From NCBI RefSeq assembly GCF_001942465.1, contig NZ_MKJY01000581.1, positions 1 through 64,000 of the forward strand: a stretch of 64,000 nucleotides of DNA, in the 5' to 3' direction. The position numbers were made by a program, and so were the translations under genes. Source of the DNA: Actinomadura sp. CNU-125. GTDB taxonomy: Bacteria > Actinomycetota > Actinomycetes > Streptosporangiales > Streptosporangiaceae. The notes beneath the pieces are model-generated. The model ran no database searches and was not told the origin of the DNA. It saw nothing but the letters and a program-made list of their open reading frames with translations. Shown here in pieces: positions 18,314 to 27,803 of this stretch; position 1 is the first letter of the stretch; each line of letters opens with the position of its first letter.

Positions 18314-19044
18314 TCACGAAGCGGCGGCGGCCCGGCGGCGCTCCAGCCCTTCGAGGATCAGGTCGAGCGCGAACTCGAACTCGAACTGGTCGTCGCAGAA
18401 GCCGAGGGTGCCGTCCGGATCGTCGTGGACGGCGTCCGCCAGCATCCCGACGATGTTCGGATACCGGTCGGCCATCTGCTCCATCATCGCCGCGGCCGCC
18501 TCGTCCGTGCTCTGGGCGCCGTCGGGCTGGAACAGCTCCTGCGCGAACCCGAGGGCACGGCTGCCCAGGACGTGCAGCGCGCGGTGGGCCAGCTCGTAGG
18601 AGAAACCGCCCGCCCGGAGGATCCCGACGACGCCGTCCAGGTACGCGATGACGGCCGGACTGGTGGTGCCGCGGGTTTCGAGCACCTGCGGGGCCCAGCG
18701 GTGGCGCAGGAAGACCTCCCGGGCGGTGAGGATCCGCGTGCGCAGCGCCGCCCGCCAGTCGTCCTCCGGGGACGGCGCGTCGGCCTCGTCCACCGCCGCC
18801 GTGTGATCTCCGCAAGGATCACCTCGACGGTGCCGTCGAACACCGCCTCCTTGTTCGCGACGTGGTGGTACAGCGACATCGCCTCGACCCCGAGCTCCTG
18901 CGCGAGCCCGCGCATGGTGAGCGAGTCGGGTCCGGCGCGGTCGGCGATCGCCACGGCCGCGCGCAGCACCCGCCGTCGGCTCAGCGGGATCCGGGGCCGC
19001 TCGTCGGCGTCGGTGCGGGCGTCGGCGTCGGTCCGTGGGGTCAT
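18314..19044 (-). CDS. TetR family transcriptional regulator (frameshifted as given)
   Basis: A TetR-family repressor of about 243 residues. The N-terminal helix-turn-helix region reads SRRRVLRAAVAIADRAGPDS and LGVEAMSLYHHVANKEAVFD (about 22-70). A C-terminal ligand domain of the TetR_C type follows (MDEADAPSPEDDWRAALRTR onward, with FDEAFALDLIL-like helices). The two parts are in different frames, broken near 18805 after AEIT; one added base joins them. ATG 19044 has a strong GGGAGGGAG site. It is upstream of, and reads in the same direction as, the MDR gene whose promoter carries a triple palindrome, so it is the likely repressor there. A CCGT/ACGG dyad at 19070-19079 may serve autoregulation. 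Confidence 0.8.
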
Positions 19045-19238
19045 GGATCTCCCTCCCGGCGCACTGTACCCGTACACGGTAAGTCCGCGGCCGCCGGTGC
19101 CCGCCGGGTCGGGCGCCGAAGTTGCGCGCCCGTTACCCCGGCACCCGTCCGGGTGCGGGATGATCTCTGCCCGGTACCCCGCCCGGAACGGTCCCGCCCG
19201 GGACCCGTTCCGTTCGTCCCACCCCGCAAGGAGCACCG

Positions 19239-19595
19239 ATGACCGACTCCGTCAAGCTGCAGGTCTCCGGTCCGGTCGACCAGGTACGCGCCACTCTGGA
19301 GCAGGCACTGCAACCCGAGGGGTTCCGCGCCACCTGGGAGAACGCCGAGGACGGCCTCATCGAGAAGGGCACCCGCACCAAGGCCCTGCTGCTCGGCGTC
19401 TTCGCGACGCACTACAAGTACCGGGTGCTGCTGCACCAGCAGTCCGACGGCACCGTGATCGTCGACATCGGGCTCGCCAACACCGGGCTGTCGGGCGGCG
19501 CCGCCGGGGTGGCCAAGGTCCGCAAGAAGCTCGACCACGTCGGCAGGGTCGTGACCGGCGCCTTCCAGAGCGCCGGCGGCCTCGTCAACGCCTGA
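19239..19595 (+). CDS. Conserved-looking hypothetical protein
   Basis: A 118-residue soluble alpha/beta protein without a signal or membrane segment. It alternates short strands and helices (TDSVKLQVSGPVDQVRATLE, YRVLLHQQSDGTVIVDIGLA) and ends in a basic helix (VAKVRKKLDHVGRVVTGAF). I do not recognise a named family. The ATG has a clean AAGGAG site 6 bases upstream. It stands alone, divergent from the TetR gene and convergent with the LLM gene, so context says nothing about its job. Confidence 0.7.
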   Translation: MTDSVKLQVSGPVDQVRATLEQALQPEGFRATWENAEDGLIEKGTRTKALLLGVFATHYKYRVLLHQQSDGTVIVDIGLANTGLSGGAAGVAKVRKKLDHVGRVVTGAFQSAGGLVNA

Positions 19596-19610
19596 TCCGC
19601 CGCCGGCGGG

Positions 19611-20486
19611 CTACGCGGTGAGCAGGGCGGGGGCGAGGCGGCGCCACTCCTCGCGCGGGAAGGCGTTCTGGTCGGCGGTGAGGACCTGGACGCAGACGTG
19701 GTCGGCACCGGCGGCGCGGTGCTCGTCCACCCGGCGCTTGATCGCCTCCTCGTCCCCCCACGCGATCAGCGCGTCGAACAGGCGGTCGCTGACCGACTCC
19801 ACGTCCTGCGACGAGAAACCGGTGCGCAGCAGGTTGTTCGCGTAGTTCGGCAGGGAGAGGTACATGCCCAGCCACTCGGTGCCGATCGCCCGCGCCTCGT
19901 CCCGCGTCGAGCACAGGATCACCGTCTGCTCCGGGAGGACGAGCGGGCCGTCGCCCAGCGCCTCCCGGGTGCGGCGGGTGTGCTCGGGCGGCGCGAGGTA
20001 CGGGTGGGCGCCGCGCGACCGCAGCCGCGCGGTCTCCTGCATCTTCGGGCCGAGCGCGGCGAGGACGCGGCTGCCCTCGGGCACCGGCGTCGCCGCCCCG
20101 TCGAGCCCGTCGAGGAACGCGTTCATCGCGGCGAGCGGCCTGCGGTACCGTCCGGCCTCCTTGGCGTCGACGAGCGGGGCGTGGCTCACCCCGATGCCCA
20201 TCAGGAAGCGGTCGCCGTGCTTCGCGGTGAGGGACGCGTGCGCGGCGGCGGCGTCCGCGGGCTCGTGCATCCACAGGTTGAGGATGCCGGTCGCGACGAC
20301 CGTCCGGCGGGTCGCCGCCAGGAGATCGCCGACGGCGTCGAAGACCGGCCCGCCGACGTCCGGGATCCACTGCGCGGTGTACCCCAGTTCCTCAAGCTCG
20401 GCGGCCGCCTCGGCCGCCTCTCCACGGTCGCCGTACCGCAGATGCTGGCTCCACACACCGACACCGGAGATCTCCACAGCGCCCAT
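19611..20486 (-). CDS. LLM class F420-dependent oxidoreductase
   Basis: A 291-residue luciferase-like TIM-barrel protein, similar to the F420 group often labelled TIGR03620. Features include GVGVWSQHLRYGDRGEAAEA at the start, DRFLMGIGVSHAPLVD (about 107-122), RVLAALGPKMQETARLRSRG and a C-terminal GADHVCVQVL. The family uses reduced coenzyme F420 for hydride transfer to varied substrates; the substrate here is unknown. The ATG at 20486 directly follows AAGGG, so a GTG three codons later (20477) has better spacing and may be the true start. Confidence 0.85.
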   Translation of the reverse strand: MGAVEISGVGVWSQHLRYGDRGEAAEAAAELEELGYTAQWIPDVGGPVFDAVGDLLAATRRTVVATGILNLWMHEPADAAAAHASLTAKHGDRFLMGIGVSHAPLVDAKEAGRYRRPLAAMNAFLDGLDGAATPVPEGSRVLAALGPKMQETARLRSRGAHPYLAPPEHTRRTREALGDGPLVLPEQTVILCSTRDEARAIGTEWLGMYLSLPNYANNLLRTGFSSQDVESVSDRLFDALIAWGDEEAIKRRVDEHRAAGADHVCVQVLTADQNAFPREEWRRLAPALLTA

Positions 20487-20551
20487 CCCTTCGTCGTACG
20501 CGTTGAAGATCACGCTACCCGCCGCCCGTCCGGCCGGTCCCGGACGGGGCG

Positions 20552-21079
20552 TCAGCGCGCGACGCGGTACCAGTGCGGGTATTCGTCGTCGATCGGCTCC
20601 AGCCGGACGCGCGCGCCGCCGGGGCGGTCGAACAGGCGCGTCCCGTCCCCGAGGAGGACGGGGGCGAGGAACACGAGCACCTCGTCGAGGAGCCCCGCGT
20701 CGATGCACTGCGCGGCGACGTTCGCGCCCAGCACGTTGACGTACCGGTCCCCGGCGGCGGTCTTGGCCGCGGCGACCGCGGTCGCGAGGTCGCCGAGGAA
20801 CGCGACGTCCGCGGGCGGGTCGGCCGGGGGACGGTGCGTCAGGACGAACGTCGGCCCGTGGTACTGCCCGCCGAACGCCCCCTCCTCGTCGGTGCCCTCG
20901 TTCGGGTCGCCGCCCCCGTACGTGACGTTACCGGCGAGGATGGCGCCGACCCGCGGAAGCAGGCGCTCGGCCGTCGGGTTCGGGTCGCCGAGGTGCTCGG
21001 CTAGCCAGGACATGTCCCCGCCCGGGCCCGCGATGTGGCCGTCGAGCGACATCGTCGCCGAGTACAGCAGTTTCGCCAC
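20552..21079 (-). CDS. Dihydrofolate reductase family protein (RibD C-terminal type)
   Basis: A 175-residue DHFR-fold reductase of the RibD C-terminal type (SATMSLDGHIAGPGGDMSW at the start, VLTHRPP, then YVNVLGANVAAQCIDAGLLD and a closing LAPVLLGDGTRLFD). These proteins use NAD(P)H on uncertain substrates and are common in actinobacteria; few are true folate enzymes. The GTG at 21079 is chosen because AAAGGAA lies 6 bases upstream and the protein then starts at the conserved VAKLLYSATMSLDG. It follows the importer/methyltransferase operon in the same direction but with its own ribosome site and a 60-base gap. Confidence 0.85.
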   Translation of the reverse strand: MAKLLYSATMSLDGHIAGPGGDMSWLAEHLGDPNPTAERLLPRVGAILAGNVTYGGGDPNEGTDEEGAFGGQYHGPTFVLTHRPPADPPADVAFLGDLATAVAAAKTAAGDRYVNVLGANVAAQCIDAGLLDEVLVFLAPVLLGDGTRLFDRPGGARVRLEPIDDEYPHWYRVAR

Positions 21080-21138
21080 ACTGGTTCCTTTCGTCGTCTT
21101 CGGCAAGGAGACCACGCCGGGGCCCGGAACTCATCGCG

Positions 21139-21907
21139 TCACCGGAGAGCGGCCACCAGGGCGTCGCAGTGCGAGCACCAGACCTGGCGGGCCTCGGCGA
21201 AGCCCTGCTCCCGCAGGGCGTCGAGGTGCCAGCGCGTGGTGGTCGGGCGGTCGGCCTTGGGACGGGCGGGGCCGCGCGGGTCGCCGAGGAGCGCGACCGG
21301 CGCTCGGCCGGGTCCGCGAGGACGGGGTCGGCGGCGACCGCCGTCCACCAGTCGCGCCAGTCGAGCGCCCCGGCGGCCGCGCGCGTTCCTGCCGGGCCGT
21401 GTGCAGGGCTTGGGCCGCCGCGTTGAGGCGCGGCGCGGACTCGTCCGTCATGTGGTCGGCGTTGAGGAAGACGCCGCCGTCGCGCAGGACCCCCCGGATC
21501 TCCCCGTACAGGACGCGCAGCGGTTCGGTGTCGAGCCAGTGCAGGGCGGTCGCCGTCACGACGGCGTCGTACGTCCGGTGGGGCAGGGCGGCGGTCCAGC
21601 CGGGGTCGGTCAGGTCTGCGGTGACCAGTTCGACGCGGTCGTCGCCGGCGAAGTGGCCGCGGGCGATGGTGAGCAGGGCGGGGTCGATGTCGACGCCGGT
21701 GGCGCGGGCGCCGGGGAGGCGCTTGAGCAGCCGGTCGGTGATGCTGCCGGTTCCGCAGGCGAGGTCCAGAACGGCCGGTTCGGGGCCCGCGAGGGCCTCG
21801 ACCATGTCGAGCATGACCCGGAAGCGTTCCTCGCGGTCGGGCATGTACCACTCCTGCTGGCGGTCCCAGCTGTCCTGCCACGCCTGCCAGGCGGCGGTCT
21901 CGGTCAT
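21139..21907 (-). CDS. Class I SAM-dependent methyltransferase (two frameshifts as given)
   Basis: A Rossmann-fold methyltransferase of about 256 residues. The SAM-binding motif VLDLACGTGSITDRLL (about 46-61), the acidic loop GVDIDPALL and the motif YDAVVTATALHWL are intact in the first frame. The C-terminal part runs on through two further frames (ALDWRDWWTAVAADPVLADP, then PKADRPTTTRWHLDALREQG), breaking near 21380 and 21300; one base added at each restores it. Its start overlaps the ABC ATPase stop as ATGA, so it is the last gene of the importer operon. It may modify the imported ligand or a metal chelator, which is inference. Confidence 0.75.
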
Positions 21908-23402
21908 GTCGGGCTCCTTCTCGTCGATGGGCGCGCCGCCCGGATCAGCAGGCGCGTGGTCTCGGACCCGGGTGCGGCGAGGACGCGGCCGACGTCGCCG
22001 TGGTCGACCGTCCGGCCGCCGTCCAGGACCAGGAGGCGGTCCGCGACAGCGGCGAGCAGGGCCAGGTCGTGCCCGATCCACAGGACGGACGCGCCCGCCC
22101 CGCGCAGCCGCGCGACCTCGGCCAGGACGCGGGCGGCGGCCTCGTCGTCGAGCGCGGTGGTGATCTCGTCGCAGATCAGGACGTCCGGACGGGCGAGGAC
22201 GGCGCGGGCGAACGCGGCGCGCTGGAGTTCGCCGCCGGACAGCCGCGCGGGCCGCCGCCGCGCGGTCCGCGGGGCGACGCCGAGGCGTTCGAGGAGGTCG
22301 GCGGCCTCCGCGGCGGCCTCGTCCGGTGCGCTGCCGCGGAGCCGGACGGCGGTGCGGCCGACCTGGTCGAGGACGGGACGGCGCTCGTCGAACGACCCGC
22401 GCGTCTCCTGCCACACGTACTGGACGGCACGTTTCCGCATGTCGTCGCGGCGGCGCAGCGGGGGCAGCGGCGTCCCGTCCAGGACGATCGCGCCGCGGTG
22501 CCGTTCGTGCAGGCCCGCGACGCAGCGGGCGAGGGTCGTCTTGCCGCCGCCGGACGGTCCGGCGACGCCGAGGCAGTCGCCGGGCGCGAGGGACAGCGAC
22601 ACGTCGCGGAGCACCTCGCCGCGCCGTCCGGGGCGCAGCCAGGCGGTCAGGTTCCGGACGTCGAGCCGGGCGGGCCCGGACGGGCGGGGCGCGCGGCCGG
22701 GCGCGGGGGGTTCGGCGCGCGGCAGGACGTCGGCGGGCGCGCCCCGGCGGCGACGCGGCCGCCGTCGAAGACGACGACCTCGTCGGCGAGAGCGCACCAG
22801 GTCGTGGTCGTGGCTCAGCAGGAGGAGCGCCGTCCCGGCGTCGGCCAGCGCGGCGAGTTCGCGGGCGAGCGCCAGGCGGGTCACGGTGTCGAGGCCGGTG
22901 CTCGGCTCGTCCAGGACGAGCGCGCTCGGGCCGCACGCGAGGGCCTGCGCGAGGGCGACGCGCTGCCGCTGCCCGCCGGAGAACTGGTGCGGGAACCGGC
23001 GCATCGCGCCGTCCGGGAGCCCGGCCCCGCGGGAGCGCCTCGGCGCCGTCGGCGACCCGTGCAGCCGCGCGAGTTCCCTGAGGACGGCGCCGGTGCGGCG
23101 TGGCGGGTTGAGCGCGCGCCCGGATGTTGGGGCAGGTAGGCGACGGTCCCGCCGCGCAGCCCCGCCGCCGCGGGGGTGGGGCCGCGCTCGTCCACCACCG
23201 GGACGCCCGCGCGGCGCACCTCGCCGCGCAGCTCCACGCCCGGCGCGGCCTCGCCGAGCAGGGCGAGCGCGGTGGTCGTCTTGCCGCTGCCGGACGGCCC
23301 GACGAGCGCGGTGACGCCGCCCGCCGGGACGTCGAGGTCGACGCCGCGCAGGATCTCGGACGCGCCGGTGCGGGCCGTCAGCCCGCGCACCTCGATGATC
23401 AC
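21904..23402 (-). CDS. Fused dual ABC transporter ATPase, peptide/nickel importer type (several frameshifts as given)
   Basis: Two nucleotide-binding domains in one polypeptide of about 500 residues, a DppD-DppF fusion. Domain 1 has Walker A GPSGSGKTT (about 35-43), the signature FSGGQRQRVALAQAL and Walker B ALVLDEPS. Domain 2 has Walker A GPSGGGKTT, the signature LSGGELQRAAFARAV and the LICDEI Walker B, ending in WIGHDL. Breaks near 23115, 22788 and 22741 shift the frame, the last by an apparent extra CG. Its start and stop overlap its neighbours as ATGA. It would power the two permeases encoded upstream. Confidence 0.8.
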
Positions 23403-24202
23403 CGTGCGGTCTCCCGTCCGACGAGCCGGTCAGACAGGAGGTTGAGCCCGACCGTGAACATGACCAGCATCGCGGCGGGCGCGCACACCGCCCACGGCTG
23501 GACGAGCAGCGCCTCGCGGCCCGCCGCGATCGTCACGCCCCAGTCGGGGGAGGCGGGGTCGAGGCCGAGGCCGAGGAAGTTGGCGGCGGCGACAGTGAAG
23601 ACGGCGAGCGGGACGCGGGTGCCGATGTCGGCGGCGGCGACCGGCAGCACGGTCCGGCCGACGTAGCCGAACAGGATCCGGGCCCGCGACTCGCCCTGCA
23701 GCAGCATCGCCTCGGCGACCGGCCCGGACGCCGCGTCCAGCGCCGCCGCCCGGACGAGCCGCGCCACCGCGGGCACGCCGATCGCCGCGACCGCGAGCGC
23801 GATCGCCGCCGGACTGCCCGGCCGCCCCACCCCGACCACGCCGATGACCAGCAGGGACGGGATCGGCAGGAGGAGCTCCACCGGACGCATCAGCAGCTCG
23901 TCGATCCAGCGGTGCCGGGTCGTCGCGGCGGCGAGCCCGAGCGGCGCGCCCAGCAGGTAGGCGAGCGCGACGGCGCCGCACGCGACGCCGAGGGCGCTCG
24001 CACCGCCGCGCAGGAGCAGGCCGAGCACGTCCCGTCCGGTCCCGTCGGTGCCGAGCGGGTGGCCGTCGCCGAGCACGTAGGGGGCGCCGTCTTCGGGGGT
24101 GACGGCGGGCGCCACCAGCGGCCCGAGGACCGCGACGAGGACGGGCACGGCCAGCAGCAGGCCGGCCGCGAGCGTCGCCGGACGCACCCGCCCGTTCGTC
24201 AT
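23399..24202 (-). CDS. ABC transporter permease, DppC-like
   Basis: A 267-residue inner-membrane permease of the peptide/opine/nickel uptake family, with an N-terminal membrane anchor (TLAAGLLLAVPVLVAVLGPL), the HPLGTDGTGRDVL motif (about 49-61) typical of DppC/OppC/NikC, and five further membrane helices around the coupling loop MLLQGESRARILFGYV (about 166-181). It pairs with the DppB-like product. ATG 24202 overlaps the stop of dppB-like and its own stop overlaps the ATPase start, both as ATGA. Confidence 0.85.
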   Translation of the reverse strand: MTNGRVRPATLAAGLLLAVPVLVAVLGPLVAPAVTPEDGAPYVLGDGHPLGTDGTGRDVLGLLLRGGASALGVACGAVALAYLLGAPLGLAAATTRHRWIDELLMRPVELLLPIPSLLVIGVVGVGRPGSPAAIALAVAAIGVPAVARLVRAAALDAASGPVAEAMLLQGESRARILFGYVGRTVLPVAAADIGTRVPLAVFTVAAANFLGLGLDPASPDWGVTIAAGREALLVQPWAVCAPAAMLVMFTVGLNLLSDRLVGRETAR

Positions 24203-25146
24203 CGCAGCACCTCCGAACGCGGCGCCAGCCGCTGCGAGACCAGGTCGGCGGCGACGTTGAACGCCAGCGCCACCGCCGCGAGCAGCAGCGTCAGCGCCTG
24301 GACGGTCGGGACGTCGCGGCCCTGCACTGCCTCGATCAGCGCGGTGGCGGTGCCGGGGATCGCGAAGACCGCCTCGACGATCAGCACCCCGCCGAGGAGC
24401 CGGTCGCCGGTCCGCGCGAGTTCCTGGACGCCCGGGACGGCCGCGTTCGGCAGCACGTGCCGGAGCACGAGCCGCGTCCGCGGCACGCCCAGCCGCCGCG
24501 CCTGCGCGACGTACTCGGACTCCAGCGCCGCGATCGTCCCGGCCCTGATCTGCCGGGACAGCGTGCAGACGGTACGGGCGAGCAGCACCGCGACGGGGAG
24601 CACGAGCAGGGCGGGCCGGTGCAGCAGGTCCGCGCCGTCCGCGCCCAGCCACGTCGACGGCAGCCACCCGAGCCGCAGCGAGAACACCGCGACCAGCGCC
24701 ATCGCGAGCACGAAGTCGGGGATCGCGTTGAGCGCCAGCGTGACCGCGGTGATCGCGCGGTCGAGGCGTCCGCCCGCGCGCAGCCCCATCGTCAGGCCGA
24801 GCAGCATCGCCAGCGGGACCAGCAGCACGGCGGTGACGGCGGCCAGCAGCGCGGTCGCGGCCAGCGAACCGGTGACGATCTCGCGCACCGGGGTGCCGCC
24901 GACGAGCGAGACGCCGAGGTCGCCGGACGCCAGCCCGCCCGCCCAGTCGGCGAACCGCTCGACCGGCGGACGGTCGAGCCCGAGCCGTTCCCGCAGGTCG
25001 GCGACCTCCTCCAGGCCCATCTGCTCATTGGCCCTCGCCGCGGCGGCGTCGCCGGGCAGCAGCTCGGTCAGCAGGAAGATCAGCACGGCCAGCAGCGCGA
25101 GCTGGACGGCGGCGAGCAGCACCCGCCGGGCGGCGTGACGCGGCAC
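24199..25146 (-). CDS. ABC transporter permease, DppB-like
   Basis: A 315-residue permease of the DppB/OppB/NikB type. It has an N-terminal helix (VLLAAVQLALLAVLIFLLTE) followed by LLPGDAAAA, a periplasmic segment with RERLGLDRPPVERFADWAGG, then five membrane helices and the coupling region ALESEYVAQARRLGVPRTRL. The start is GTG 25146, three bases after the stop of the binding-protein gene. With the DppC-like product it forms the transmembrane channel. The substrate class (oligopeptide, nickel or a metal-chelator complex) cannot be fixed from permease sequence alone. Confidence 0.85.
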   Translation of the reverse strand: MPRHAARRVLLAAVQLALLAVLIFLLTELLPGDAAAARANEQMGLEEVADLRERLGLDRPPVERFADWAGGLASGDLGVSLVGGTPVREIVTGSLAATALLAAVTAVLLVPLAMLLGLTMGLRAGGRLDRAITAVTLALNAIPDFVLAMALVAVFSLRLGWLPSTWLGADGADLLHRPALLVLPVAVLLARTVCTLSRQIRAGTIAALESEYVAQARRLGVPRTRLVLRHVLPNAAVPGVQELARTGDRLLGGVLIVEAVFAIPGTATALIEAVQGRDVPTVQALTLLLAAVALAFNVAADLVSQRLAPRSEVLR

Positions 25147-25149
25147 CGG

Positions 25150-26685
25150 TCAGGCCAGCCACACCCGGTCGAACCGCGCCCAGTCCACCGAGTTGGGCGG
25201 GGCCGGAACCACCCCGTGCAGGCGGGACGACACCGCGTTCAGCCAGTCGGGGACGCCCCAGATCAGCAGGCCGCCGTCATCGTGGACGCGTTTCTGCAGG
25301 GCGCCGTACAGCCGCCCGCGCTCCCCCTCGTCCACGGTCGACTGCGCCTCCTTGAACGCGTCGTCGAAGTCCGCGTGCTTCCACGCCGACGCGTTCTGCT
25401 TGGAGTCGGTCAGCAGCCGGTCGCTGATGTAGGTGGGGATCGGCATCGCCCCGCAGCGGTGGTTGCCGAGCATCCCGGTCCGCAGCTGGTCGGTGTAGTA
25501 CGTCTCGGGCGGCCCGTTGACAATCTTCACTCGGAGCCCGGCCTCGCCCGCCTGCTCGGCGAACAGGTTCGCGGTGTCGACGAACCCGTCGGCGACGGTC
25601 GAGGTGTAGAACGTCACCTCCTTGTTCAGCAGGCCCGTCTTTCGCAGGAGCGCGCGGGCCTCGGCGACGTCCCGTCCGCGCTGCGGCACGCCCGCGGGGT
25701 AGAAGTGGTAGCCGAGGCCGTACATGTCGTTGCCGACGGCGCCCCGGCCCCCGGTGACCACCTCCACCAGCCGCTCGCGGTCGGCCAGCAGCTTCACGGC
25801 CAGCGCCGCGTCCGGGTCGTCGAACGGCGGCCGGTCGGTCTTCATCGCGATGCCGAGCGCGCCGGCGCGCGGGGTCGCGACGATCCGCACGTCCCGGCTC
25901 CGCTCGACGACCCGCGCGAACGTGGCCGACATCTCGTGCGCGTACTCGATCTCCCCCGCCCGGACGGCGTTGCCGCGCGCCTCCGTCTCGGCGGAGAGGA
26001 TGCGCAGCTCGTCCACGTGGGCGGCGCCCTCCCAGTGGTCGTCGAACCGGACGGCGGCGAACGAGCGGCCCGCCGTGAACGAGCGGAAGCGGAACGGTCC
26101 CGTCCCGACCGGCTCGGACGGGTCGGTGAAGCCGCGCCGCACGACGGCGGTGCCGGTCATCGCCAGCAGCGAGGGCAGTTCGGCGTTCGGCCGCGCGAGC
26201 GCGAGCTCCACGATTTGTTTGTCCGCCGCCCGGGACCGCTTGAGGTCGATGTCCGACAGCGAGATCCGCGCCCGCCGGTCGACGGCCTTCGGGTCGAGGA
26301 TGCGCGCGAGGCTGTAGAGGACGTCGTCGGCGTCCAGCGCGTGCCCGTCGTGGAACGTCGCGGAACGCAGGTGGAAACGCCACACGGTCGCGTCGTCGTT
26401 GCTCTCCCACCGCTCCGCGAGGCGCGGCACCGGCCGCAGCGTCTCGTCGAAGTCGACCAGCTTGTCGAAGACCGCCTTGTGCCGGGCGATGTCGACGAAC
26501 GCCCGCTGCGCGTGCGGGTCCATCGTCTCCTTCGCGCCCGCGCCGGGGAACGCGACCCGCAGCGTGCCGCCCCGGACGGGCGTGCCCGACCCCGCCCCGC
26601 CGCCGGACGAGCAGGAGGTCAGCAGTACGGCCCCGGCCGCCCCCGCCATCCCGAGGAACCCACGACGCGTGGGAGCGCTGGACAC
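25150..26685 (-). CDS. ABC transporter substrate-binding lipoprotein, family 5
   Basis: A 511-residue extracellular solute-binding protein of the peptide/nickel family 5. The N-terminus combines a twin-arginine motif (PTRRGFLGMAG) with a lipobox ending LLTSC, so it should be a membrane-anchored lipoprotein. Family features include FDKLVDFDETLRPVPRLAER, the TVWRFHLR stretch with TFHDGHALDADDV, and VGTGPFRF. The exact start is uncertain: GTG 26685 is preferred because GAAGGGG lies 11 bases upstream and it places the signal correctly; GTG codons at 26694 and 26715 are alternatives. It heads the operon and sits behind a Fur/Zur-like palindrome, suggesting metal-regulated uptake. Confidence 0.85.
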   Translation of the reverse strand: MSSAPTRRGFLGMAGAAGAVLLTSCSSGGGAGSGTPVRGGTLRVAFPGAGAKETMDPHAQRAFVDIARHKAVFDKLVDFDETLRPVPRLAERWESNDDATVWRFHLRSATFHDGHALDADDVLYSLARILDPKAVDRRARISLSDIDLKRSRAADKQIVELALARPNAELPSLLAMTGTAVVRRGFTDPSEPVGTGPFRFRSFTAGRSFAAVRFDDHWEGAAHVDELRILSAETEARGNAVRAGEIEYAHEMSATFARVVERSRDVRIVATPRAGALGIAMKTDRPPFDDPDAALAVKLLADRERLVEVVTGGRGAVGNDMYGLGYHFYPAGVPQRGRDVAEARALLRKTGLLNKEVTFYTSTVADGFVDTANLFAEQAGEAGLRVKIVNGPPETYYTDQLRTGMLGNHRCGAMPIPTYISDRLLTDSKQNASAWKHADFDDAFKEAQSTVDEGERGRLYGALQKRVHDDGGLLIWGVPDWLNAVSSRLHGVVPAPPNSVDWARFDRVWLA

Positions 26686-26731
26686 GCCGCACACCACCCC
26701 TTCACCGACGTCCACTCAATGCATCTAAACC

Positions 26732-26750
26732 GCAAATGCGACTCATTTGC
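26732..26750. promoter_or_regulatory. Fur/Zur-like 19-bp box upstream of the ABC importer operon
   Basis: GCAAATG at 26732-26738 and CATTTGC at 26744-26750 form perfect 7-base arms with a 5-base spacer, a 19-bp palindrome. It fits the general Fur-family layout (arms containing AAATG and CATTT around a short centre). It lies about 46 bases upstream of the importer start. Which regulator and metal are involved is not shown. Confidence 0.55.
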
Positions 26751-26777
26751 AATACCGTGGACGGGCGGGCGCGGCGA

Positions 26778-27803
26778 TCAGGCGGGTTTCTGCTCCGCGG
26801 GCGGCTGCTTCGGCCTCAGCGCCCGCTGGGCGAGATCGGCGACGTTGTAACCGACGAGGCTCGCGATGTCGGAGAGCCCGAAGACGCCCATGATCGTGTT
26901 GACCTCACCGGGGTTGAGGCTGCGGTGCCAGCGGGTGTCCGCCTTGGGCTTCTCGTTGTTCCAGTACGGGCGGGCCATCTCCACGAACTTCTCCGCCTCC
27001 GCCCGCGCCGGGCCGTTGAGGCTCTCGATGTGCGCGTTCAACTGCTCCTTGCCGACATAGGGCACGAAGGAGCTCCAGTTGCCCCCGGCGTCGTGGATCC
27101 GGCCGTTGTCCGGCTCGTCCCGCAGCGGCAGGTGGAGGAACGCGGCCAGCCGTTCGAGATGCCGCTCCGGGCGCGCCATGTACCCCTCGTAGCGCACCAC
27201 CATGTGCGGGAGCCCGTGCGTGTTCACCGTCCGGAGCGCGTCGACGTAGGTGTCCCGCCAGACGGCGGCCCCCTGCCACAGCGGTTCGCCCGTCCGGTCG
27301 CGGTGGCTGATCGCGTAGGCGATCGGGTTCCGCACGGTGAGGATCACGTTGATCGGGACGCGCCGCAGCGCCGGGTCGGCGTTCCGCTGCGCGATGGCCC
27401 GCCGCAGCCACGCGACGTACTTGCTCCCGTCGAGGATCGCCGAGGCGCCGAGCGTCCGCGCGAACTCCGTGTGCATGCCGAAGATGTCCTCGTACGTCAC
27501 GCGCTCGCGGAGCTTCCGCGTGAAGTGGCGGCACTCCTTGCCGAGCAGGGAGCAGGGGCCGCAGATCAGCCCGCCGTTCTGGTGGCTGAACCCGGGAAGC
27601 TGGGTGAAGTTGTTCAGCTCGCCCACGTAGTGGGCCTTCTCGATGCGGGTCGTCATGTCGCGCCCGATCAGCGTCGACCCCGAGAACAGGGTGCCGAGGA
27701 CGAACACCGACGTCGGAGGCCCGTCCTGCGTCCTGGGCAGCTTGGTTCGGAGGCTCATGATCCGTCCAGGCACTACCGGAACCTCTTCTGTCTCAGCGTC
27801 CAT
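26778..27803 (-). CDS. Sulfotransferase family protein
   Basis: A protein of about 341 residues with the two PAPS-binding features of sulfotransferases: a 5'-phosphosulfate loop-like VFVLGTLFSGSTLIGRDM near the N-terminus, and a 3'-phosphate-binding segment ILTVRNPIAYAISHRDRTGE in the middle. DGSKYVAWLR lies between them. Such enzymes move sulfate from PAPS to hydroxyl or amino groups of metabolites or glycans; the acceptor is unknown. A CGPCSLLGKEC segment offers a Cys cluster not typical of the family core. The start is uncertain: ATG 27803, ATG 27758 and GTG 27899 all lack a strong ribosome site. It is divergent from the GDPD gene. Confidence 0.75.
   Translation of the reverse strand: MDAETEEVPVVPGRIMSLRTKLPRTQDGPPTSVFVLGTLFSGSTLIGRDMTTRIEKAHYVGELNNFTQLPGFSHQNGGLICGPCSLLGKECRHFTRKLRERVTYEDIFGMHTEFARTLGASAILDGSKYVAWLRRAIAQRNADPALRRVPINVILTVRNPIAYAISHRDRTGEPLWQGAAVWRDTYVDALRTVNTHGLPHMVVRYEGYMARPERHLERLAAFLHLPLRDEPDNGRIHDAGGNWSSFVPYVGKEQLNAHIESLNGPARAEAEKFVEMARPYWNNEKPKADTRWHRSLNPGEVNTIMGVFGLSDIASLVGYNVADLAQRALRPKQPPAEQKPA

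Noticed and set aside
26732-26750. Nur (nickel) box
   Set aside because: The Streptomyces Nur site needs TTGCAA-type arms five bases apart. Here the symmetric arms are GCAAATG and CATTTGC, so only a general Fur-family call is kept.
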